Source: Acidisoma sp. PAMC 29798
Lineage (GTDB): Bacteria > Pseudomonadota > Alphaproteobacteria > Acetobacterales > Acetobacteraceae
NCBI RefSeq assembly: GCF_030252425.1
Contig: NZ_CP126994.1
Location: 2,475,001 to 2,539,000 of the forward strand
DNA: 64,000 bases
Reading direction: 5' to 3'
Below, one piece after another: positions 58,679 to 64,000 of this stretch. The position numbers were made by a program, and so were the translations under genes. Position 1 is the first letter of the stretch, and every line of letters starts with the position of its first letter. A model generated the notes under the pieces. That model was not told where the DNA came from, ran no database searches, and saw only the letters and a program-made list of their open reading frames with translations.

Positions 58679-59379
58679 GCGGCACCGAGGACTTCGATCC
58701 CGATCTGCTTGCGGCGGAATATGTGCTCGGCACCCTTGAAGGGCGGGAGCGTGAAAGCGTCGCCTATCGCGCGCAATCCGACGATGTCTTGAATAGCGCG
58801 ATCCTGGCGTGGGAAATGCGCTTGGCGCCGCTCGGCACTCTCGTGCCACCGATTTCGCCGCCGAGCGACCTGTGGCTGCGCATCGAAGAGTCCTGCGGCT
58901 TGGCCGTGCCCTCGCGCAGGGGACGTCTGCGCACGAGCTTGTGGGACCGCGTCAATCTTTGGCGTGGTGCAACCGGCCTCGGCTTCGGTCTCGCTGTGGC
59001 GCTCGCGGCCCTTGTGGTCTTCCGCACCCCGTCCTCGACGATCACGCCTGTCGGCACGGCGGTTCTGTCACCGACACCGGGCGCCGCACCGACCTTCGTC
59101 GCAGAGATCGATCAGCACGGCGTCTTGGTCATGCAGCCGCTCACGCATCTGGCGGTCGCTGACGACAAGGACCTGGAACTCTGGGCTCTGCCCGATGGGC
59201 AGACCGTGCCGCAACCGCTTGGTGTCATGAAGGCGAGCGGACGGAGTGTTTCCTTGCCACCGGCTTTGCGTAAGGTCCCAATGCAGATCATGATCAGTCT
59301 TGAGCAGCATGGTGGATCGACCACCGGACTGCCGCAGGGTCCCGTGCTTTTCGTCGGACATATCAGCAAGTTCGATTAG
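58675..59379 (+). CDS. Anti-sigma factor (RskA-like)
   Basis: A 234-residue membrane regulator. The N-terminal cytoplasmic domain (AAEYVLGTLEGRERESV, LAWEMRLAPLGTLVPPI) binds sigma; one membrane helix follows (about 98-116). The periplasmic RskA-type domain includes DLELWALPDGQTVPQPLGVM. No ZAS-type HxxxCxxC is seen, as in RskA. It would hold the upstream sigma factor until a membrane signal triggers proteolysis. A fasciclin gene lies across a terminator. Confidence 0.88.
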   Translation: MSGTEDFDPDLLAAEYVLGTLEGRERESVAYRAQSDDVLNSAILAWEMRLAPLGTLVPPISPPSDLWLRIEESCGLAVPSRRGRLRTSLWDRVNLWRGATGLGFGLAVALAALVVFRTPSSTITPVGTAVLSPTPGAAPTFVAEIDQHGVLVMQPLTHLAVADDKDLELWALPDGQTVPQPLGVMKASGRSVSLPPALRKVPMQIMISLEQHGGSTTGLPQGPVLFVGHISKFD

Positions 59380-59410
59380 TTTACCGGGGTCCCACTGTCG
59401 CGTAGTCACA

Positions 59411-59453
59411 ACGAAAAAGGGAGGCGCTTCTTACGAAGCGCCTCCCTTTTCGT
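59411..59453. terminator. Bidirectional terminator between the anti-sigma and fasciclin genes
   Basis: AAAAGGGAGGCGCTTC and its complement GAAGCGCCTCCCTTTT flank a TTAC loop, so an A-run and a T-run border the stem on both strands. It serves the two convergent genes. Confidence 0.85.
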
Positions 59454-59484
59454 AGGGTGGATCAGCGAAGCGCAATCCACCAAA
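59453..59484. repeat. Family A palindromic repeat
   Basis: GTAGGGTGGATCAGCGAAGCGCAATCCACC is a close relative of the 12442 and 63958 elements, immediately after the terminator. Confidence 0.6.
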
Positions 59485-59487
59485 CAA

Positions 59488-60075
59488 TCAGCCCGGCATA
59501 AGAACCTTGTCGATGACCTGAATGACGCCGTTGGACTGCATGACGTCGGCGATCGTGATGTCGGCCATGCCGCCCTTCTCATCGGTGACGATGATATTGC
59601 TGGATCCGTTCATCATGAACGTGAGAGTGCCACCCTCAAGGGTCTTCAACTCGGCCTTGCCGTTTCCGGCCAGGATCATCTGGCGAATCTTGGTGGTGGG
59701 ATAGTCGCCCGACACCACGTGATAGGTGAGGATCTTCGTGAGTGTCGCCTTGTTCTCAGGCTTCACCAGCGTATCGACTGTGCCGGCCGGAAGCAGGCCG
59801 AAGGCTTCGTTGGTGGGCGCGAAAACCGTGAACGGGCCGGGACCGCTGAGCGCACCGACGAGGCCAGCGGCCTTCACGGCGGCGACGAGCGTTGTATGGT
59901 CCTGCGAGTTCACGGCATTGGCGACGATCGTCTTGTTCGGATACATCGCCATGCCACCAACGGAAACCGTATTCGGTGCCATCATGGATGATTGTGCGAA
60001 GGCCATCGGAATCACGACGGGCGCGGTCAAGCTGGCGCCTGCGGCAAAGACCGCAATGCGAATAACCTTGTTCAT
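59488..60075 (-). CDS. Fasciclin-domain secreted protein
   Basis: A 195-residue exported protein. A signal peptide (VFAAGASLTAPVVIPMAFA, cleavage before Q) precedes one fasciclin (FAS1) domain of about 140 residues with the H1-box TVFAPTNEAFGLLPAG and the second box LTYHVVSGDYP. FAS1 proteins mediate adhesion. It faces a SigK/RskA-like pair, a pairing seen in mycobacteria, where SigK controls the fasciclin proteins MPT70 and MPT83. Local control by that sigma factor is inferred. Confidence 0.9.
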   Translation of the reverse strand: MNKVIRIAVFAAGASLTAPVVIPMAFAQSSMMAPNTVSVGGMAMYPNKTIVANAVNSQDHTTLVAAVKAAGLVGALSGPGPFTVFAPTNEAFGLLPAGTVDTLVKPENKATLTKILTYHVVSGDYPTTKIRQMILAGNGKAELKTLEGGTLTFMMNGSSNIIVTDEKGGMADITIADVMQSNGVIQVIDKVLMPG

Positions 60076-60194
60076 GTCTCATTCCTCCGTTGCCACGACC
60101 ATGTCGGCCGCACAGATGATCGCAAGCAGAACGGAGGATGGATGCAGGGTCGGGCAGAAATTAACGAAGCGAGATAATGCGCGGTCGCGTCGCG

Positions 60195-60458
60195 TCACGG
60201 TGCGCCCGCAGGTACCTTCGGAAGCTTCTGATCCAGCAATTGCTTGTTGAGTGCGTTGAGCGTGGTGTCGACTTTTTTCTCACGCTTGGCGCTGAGCGGG
60301 GGAGCCGATGCGGCGGTCGGCTGATGATCATGGCCGTTCCACACGTTTGCGTTAGCGGATGGAACAACGGCGGGCGACGCCGTGGTTTGCGCCATGGCGC
60401 CGACCGGCCCCGTGCAGAGAAGGCCAAGGACGATGACGGTATTGCGGATGCTCGGCAT
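60195..60458 (-). CDS. Small exported protein of unknown function
   Basis: An 87-residue protein with a signal peptide (TVIVLGLLCTGPVGAMA, cleavage before Q). The mature part is Ala/Pro/Asn-rich and then helical and basic (LSAKREKKVDTTLNALNKQLL). It is not recognised. It lies between the fasciclin and epimerase genes in the same direction. Confidence 0.55.
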   Translation of the reverse strand: MPSIRNTVIVLGLLCTGPVGAMAQTTASPAVVPSANANVWNGHDHQPTAASAPPLSAKREKKVDTTLNALNKQLLDQKLPKVPAGAP

Positions 60459-60491
60459 GGAAACCTCTCGATCTGATGTCGCCGGGCGGCG

Positions 60492-61355
60492 TCATTCGTC
60501 GTCGAGAATGGCGCGCAGCCCCTCATGGAATGTGGGGAAGCGCCAAGCGTAACCAAGCACGCTTTGCGTCCTTTGGCTGCGGACACGGCGGCTTTCCGCC
60601 CAGAAGCTGCGCCCCATGGCGGTCATCCCGGCTTCCGCTTCCGCAAAGAGGATCAGCGGCGGCGGGGCGATGCCCAGAAGGCGGGCCGCTTCCGCCACAA
60701 CCACAGCGGGTTCCGCCGGCAGATCATCGTTGAAATTGAGCACGCGGATACCCGCCGTCGCGGTGCGCATGGCCGCGAGCGTGCCCTGCGCGATGTCATC
60801 GCGGTAGATACGGCCGAAGGCATGGCCCGGCTTGTCGATCCGCCGCCCTCGGCCAGCGCGCACATCATCCAGCATCGACCGACCGGGGCCGTAAATGCCG
60901 GCGAGACGGATGAGGTCAAGCGCGACGCCACGCGCGGCGGCTGCCGCTTCCCACTGCTCCTCCGCCTCACGACGGGCGCGGGCGCGGCGGGAGGTGGGTG
61001 CCGGTTCACTGCTCTCGTCCACCCAGCCGCCGCCGCGATCGCCATAGACGCCGGTCGAGGACAAATAGCCGATCCAGCGCAGATCGGGCGCCGCGTTGAT
61101 CGCCGTGCCATAGCGCGCGAGCGCAGGATCGCCGCCCTCATCGGGTGCGGCGGTGGCCACAATATGCGTCGCTGCCGCCACGGCGTCCGCCGCCGCGTCA
61201 AAGGGAATGACGGTCACGCCCGACACGCCGGCATGGGCGGGCTGCCGACTGGTGGCGGTGACGGCGAAGCCGGCCTCCGCCGCCGCGACGCCGATGGCGG
61301 TGCCGGTATAGCCCAGCCCGAAGATCAGCAGCCGGCCCGATGAGTGGTCCGACAT
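60492..61355 (-). CDS. NAD-dependent epimerase/dehydratase-like protein (YeeZ-type)
   Basis: A 287-residue extended SDR. The N-terminal motif is LLIFGLGYTGTAIGVAAAE, and YLSSTGVYGDRGGGWVDE carries the family SST motif; IYGPGRSMLDD and GRIYRDDIAQGTL follow. This is the YeeZ/NAD(P)-binding group of unknown substrate, where the usual YxxxK is altered. It lies 9 bp after the GST gene in the same direction. Confidence 0.8.
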   Translation of the reverse strand: MSDHSSGRLLIFGLGYTGTAIGVAAAEAGFAVTATSRQPAHAGVSGVTVIPFDAAADAVAAATHIVATAAPDEGGDPALARYGTAINAAPDLRWIGYLSSTGVYGDRGGGWVDESSEPAPTSRRARARREAEEQWEAAAAARGVALDLIRLAGIYGPGRSMLDDVRAGRGRRIDKPGHAFGRIYRDDIAQGTLAAMRTATAGIRVLNFNDDLPAEPAVVVAEAARLLGIAPPPLILFAEAEAGMTAMGRSFWAESRRVRSQRTQSVLGYAWRFPTFHEGLRAILDDE

Positions 61356-61364
61356 CAGTATCCC

Positions 61365-62033
61365 CTAAAAATCGAGGTCGGCGTAATGGGCGGGCGGGGC
61401 GATGCCCGCCATGCGATCCGCCAGGATCGGCCGGAAGCTCGGGCGGGATTTGATGCGCGCATACCAATCCTTGGCCGGGGCGGAGATCGACCAATCGACC
61501 TCCCCGGCGAAATCGAGCGCGGACAGATGCGCCGCCGCTGCGAAATCGGCGAGGGACAGGTTGCCCCCGGCGAGCCACTTCCGCGCCTCAGCTAGATAGC
61601 CCAGGTATTCCATATGACTCTTGAGATTGGCATACCCCACCCTGAGGGCGCCCGTGTCCGGCTGCCCCCGCGCCGCGATACGCTTCATGATCTTCTCGCC
61701 CAGAAGATGGCGCGTCACGTCATGATTGAACTTGAGGTCGAACCAGGCGACCAGACGACGCACCTCCGCCCGCTCGGCAAGGGTTCGGCCGAGCAAGGGG
61801 ATATCCGGATAGGCCTCATCCAGATATTCGCATATCGCGGAGGATTCGGAGACGACGAGGCCATTTTCATCGACCAGCACCGGCACCAGCCCGGTCGGGT
61901 TGATTTCGAGATATTCGGGCCGCCGCTCCCATGTCTTTTCCAGCCGCAGCTCAAACGGCAAGCGCTTTTCAGCGAGCACGAGGCGAACCTTGCGGGAGAA
62001 CGGCGAGTGCGGAAGGTGGTAGAGTAAGCGCAT
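61365..62033 (-). CDS. Glutathione S-transferase family protein
   Basis: A 222-residue protein with an N-terminal thioredoxin fold (YHLPHSPFSRKVRLVLAEK, INPTGLVPVLVDENGL, VVSESSAICEYLDEAYP) and an all-helical C-terminal domain. The SPFSRK site suggests a Ser-type GST. The substrate is unknown. It is divergent from fdhD and their ATG codons overlap (62031-62034). Confidence 0.9.
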   Translation of the reverse strand: MRLLYHLPHSPFSRKVRLVLAEKRLPFELRLEKTWERRPEYLEINPTGLVPVLVDENGLVVSESSAICEYLDEAYPDIPLLGRTLAERAEVRRLVAWFDLKFNHDVTRHLLGEKIMKRIAARGQPDTGALRVGYANLKSHMEYLGYLAEARKWLAGGNLSLADFAAAAHLSALDFAGEVDWSISAPAKDWYARIKSRPSFRPILADRMAGIAPPAHYADLDF

Positions 62034-62901
62034 GAATGCGGATTATCCGATTCCTCCAGCGGTTGCCAGCAGCGTGAGTGCTGATTCTCCCGTCTTTCCA
62101 GCATCTTCGGCGATGCACCCTCGGCTTGCTTGGCGCGGCGCAGTCTTCGCGGCCGGCGAAAGGGCGCTGCCTGAGGAAACGCCCGTCGCCATTACCTATA
62201 ATCGTGTGACGCATGCCGTGATGATGGCAACGCCCGAGGATTTGCACGATTTCGCGATCGGCTTTTCGCTCAACGAGCGGATCGTGATAACCGCCGATGA
62301 GATCCAGGAGTTGGAGATCGTATCCGCGCCCAAGGATTCGGTGGAGCTGCGGTTATGGATCGCCGAAACCCGGATGGAAGCGCTGGACCATCGGCGCCGA
62401 AACCTCACCGGCGCCATGGGCTGCGGGTTGTGCGGCCTCGACAGCCTGGAGGAAGCGACGCGGCCACCGTCGGCCGTGCCCCAAGGCCTCACACTGACCG
62501 CCGAGGCCATCGCCGCCGCCTGCGCTGCCCTTGCACCTGCACAGACGCTCGGCCTCGTCACGCGCGCCGTGCACGCCGCCGGCTATTGGACGATGGCGGA
62601 CGGCATGGTCGCGGTGCGGGAGGATGTCGGGCGGCACAATGCGCTCGATAAGCTCGCCGGAGCATTGGCGCGGCGGGGCGAGACCGCCTCGGCGGGGGTG
62701 CTGGTCATGTCGAGCCGGATTTCCATTGAGCTGATCCAGAAGGCGGCCGTCATGGGCGTGCAGATCCTCGCCGCCGTCTCAGCCCCGACGTTATTGGCGG
62801 TCCGGGAGGCCGAGGCCATCGGCATGACGCTCGTCGGTATCGCGCGGGAGGATGGGTTCGAGGTCTTCACCCATGGCGATCGCATCCTCGGCCCGCGCTA
62901 G
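62032..62901 (+). CDS. fdhD: Formate dehydrogenase accessory sulfurtransferase
   Basis: A 289-residue protein that moves sulfur from IscS to the molybdenum cofactor, allowing formate dehydrogenase to be active. The CGLC motif in GAMGCGLCGLDSL carries the catalytic cysteines; EDVGRHNALDKLAGAL and VMSSRISIELIQKAAVMGVQ are family signatures. The ATG at 62032 overlaps the divergent GST start; an ATG at 62113 is possible. The 3' end overlaps mobA by 111 bp on the other strand. Confidence 0.9.
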   Translation: MNADYPIPPAVASSVSADSPVFPASSAMHPRLAWRGAVFAAGERALPEETPVAITYNRVTHAVMMATPEDLHDFAIGFSLNERIVITADEIQELEIVSAPKDSVELRLWIAETRMEALDHRRRNLTGAMGCGLCGLDSLEEATRPPSAVPQGLTLTAEAIAAACAALAPAQTLGLVTRAVHAAGYWTMADGMVAVREDVGRHNALDKLAGALARRGETASAGVLVMSSRISIELIQKAAVMGVQILAAVSAPTLLAVREAEAIGMTLVGIAREDGFEVFTHGDRILGPR

Positions 62902-63459
62902 ATCGTCCGGCGTGTTGATGTTGAAGAAGGGGTCGATGGGTGTGGCGGCGAAGTCGCAGGCGGCGACCGTATGGCCGCGACAGAAGCGGCGGACGGACAG
63001 ATCACCAGCCGCCGCGACCGTCTCGCGCAGGGCCTCGGCGAGGCTGACGTTCCAGGCGGCGGCGGTAGGGTGCTCGCGCCCGCCAGACGTCGCATAGACG
63101 ATGTCGGCGGTCTCGGCGGTCAAGCGCCGCACCAGATCGAGGGGGAGGAAGGGCGTGTCCACGGCAACTGTCACGACTCTGCTCACCTCCGGATGAGTGA
63201 CCCGGCACCAATCCAGGCCCGCGAGCACGCCCGCGAGAGGGCCACGCCGGTCAGCATGGTGGTCGGTGATGACATGCACGGGGAGCGCGCCACAGAGGCC
63301 ATTGGCGCTGACGGCGATGATCTCCGCCTGACCGCGCAGCCGCGCCAACACATGATCGATCAACGTCCGGCCGGCGAGTTGCACGAGGCCCTTCTGCACT
63401 CCACCGAGGCGCCGGCCCTCCCCGCCCGCGAGGATGACGACGGCAACCTTATTGGGCAT
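62791..63459 (-). CDS. mobA: Molybdenum cofactor guanylyltransferase
   Basis: A 222-residue enzyme that links GMP to molybdopterin to make the guanine dinucleotide cofactor. The GTP loop is VVILAGGEGRRLGGVQKGLV; TVAVDTPFLPLDLV and PFFNINTPDDLARAE are also typical. The last 25 or so residues extend past the family core and overlap fdhD. It overlaps mobB by 11 bp. Confidence 0.93.
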   Translation of the reverse strand: MPNKVAVVILAGGEGRRLGGVQKGLVQLAGRTLIDHVLARLRGQAEIIAVSANGLCGALPVHVITDHHADRRGPLAGVLAGLDWCRVTHPEVSRVVTVAVDTPFLPLDLVRRLTAETADIVYATSGGREHPTAAAWNVSLAEALRETVAAAGDLSVRRFCRGHTVAACDFAATPIDPFFNINTPDDLARAEDAIAMGEDLEPILPRDTDERHADGLGLPDRQ

Positions 63460-63940
63460 GGTCGCGCGCGAATTCCGCGATGGCGGCGATGTCGTCGAGC
63501 GGCAACACCGGGACCGTCGCCTCGGGGAAAGCGCTATCTGAGGCGATGCCGATGATGGTCGAGTCCTCGGGATGCAGCGGCGGCTTGCCGTTAGCCGCGC
63601 GGTAGACTTCCATCTTCGGATGGTCGGAGCGCTTGAAGCCTTCGATCAGCACGAGGTCGGCGGGGGCCAGCTTGCCGAGCAGCTCGCCTAGGCTGGGCTC
63701 GGGCGCGCCGTTCAGCTCATGCATCAGCGCCCATCGGATGTCCGAGACGACCAGCACCTCCGACGCGCCGGCCTTGCGATGCTCCCACGAATCCTTGCCC
63801 GGATGGTCGATGTCGAAGGCATGGTGCGCGTGCTTGAGGGTCGAGACGCGCAGCCCCTGCCCGACGAGCCGCGTGATCACCTGCCGGATGAGCGTGGTCT
63901 TGCCGGCGCCACTCCAGCCCGCGAATCCAAAGACTTTCAT
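63449..63940 (-). CDS. mobB: Molybdopterin-guanine dinucleotide biosynthesis protein B
   Basis: A 163-residue GTPase-like partner of MobA. The P-loop is GFAGWSGAGKTTLIRQVI at residues 5-22, followed by STLKHAHHAFDIDHPGKDSWEHRKAGASEV and DLVLIEGFKRSDHPKMEVYR. It forms a leftward pair with mobA. No formate dehydrogenase structural genes lie in this window. Confidence 0.94.
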   Translation of the reverse strand: MKVFGFAGWSGAGKTTLIRQVITRLVGQGLRVSTLKHAHHAFDIDHPGKDSWEHRKAGASEVLVVSDIRWALMHELNGAPEPSLGELLGKLAPADLVLIEGFKRSDHPKMEVYRAANGKPPLHPEDSTIIGIASDSAFPEATVPVLPLDDIAAIAEFARDHAQ

Positions 63941-63957
63941 GGCAGCAGCTATAGCCG

Positions 63958-63993
63958 CGTAGGGCGGATGAGCGCAGCGTTATCCGCCGCGAC
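63958..63993. repeat. Family A palindromic repeat
   Basis: GTAGGGCGGATGAGCGCAGCGTTATCCGCC is an almost perfect palindrome of the family seen at 12442, 25711, 33124 and 59453. Confidence 0.7.
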
Positions 63994-64000
63994 ATCGAGG

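Overview
The window is GC-rich chromosomal DNA from an alphaproteobacterium. A PhyR-type general-stress regulator, a HisKA_2-type sensor kinase, a HutF-route histidine operon, ParC/ParE and many ATGA-type overlaps point to the order Rhodospirillales. Quinone-dependent pyruvate dehydrogenase and a GMC/gluconolactonase cluster would fit an Acetobacteraceae-like oxidative lifestyle; that family placement is inference, not proof.

Layout. 1-4358: a partial sugar-nucleotide epimerase, 3-hydroxybutyrate dehydrogenase with acetoacetate decarboxylase (ketone-body metabolism), and parE. 4367-5051: a VapBC-like toxin-antitoxin pair whose toxin appears to start at CTG. 5079-12155: a leftward histidine-utilisation operon (SDR, hutC, hutH, hutU, hutF, hutD, small lipoprotein) with a HutC-like operator before hutH; hutI and hutG are not here. 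12442-14161: a tandem repeat, ku and a ParDE-like pair. 14165-15872: a degenerate HisKA_2 kinase divergent from phyR. 15918-25999: eno, upp, a large AsmA/DUF3971 protein, glnE, bcp, a ribokinase-like gene and a small unknown. 26244-32673: a tightly coupled oxidoreductase cluster (SDR, GMC, DoxX, cupin, SMP-30, VOC) and a convergent amidase. 32858-34988: a His-rich exported peptide and poxB.

34993-47224 is a 12.2-kb integrated mobile element. It lies between two copies of a 20-bp sequence that is the 3' end of tRNA-Gln(TTG). It encodes a tyrosine integrase beside the tRNA, a serine recombinase, a MobQ-family relaxase with an LPD7 domain, a phage P2 gpA-like HUH replication initiator with a YxxxY motif, a HExxH metallopeptidase-like protein, and several unknown small proteins. 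Hairpin clusters in the two divergent promoter regions are candidates for oriT and a replication origin. No type IV secretion or coupling protein is seen, so the element looks like an integrative and mobilisable element (IME) that may replicate by rolling circle after excision. It is the most novel part of the window.

47314-64000 returns to core genes: ispE, a TPR lipoprotein, a family-4 uracil-DNA glycosylase, a lytic transglycosylase, moaB, recO, parC, cobQ, a SigK/RskA-like sigma/anti-sigma pair facing a fasciclin protein, an epimerase, a GST, and the molybdenum-enzyme genes fdhD, mobA and mobB. Two families of palindromic intergenic repeats are scattered through the host DNA and were not seen inside the element.
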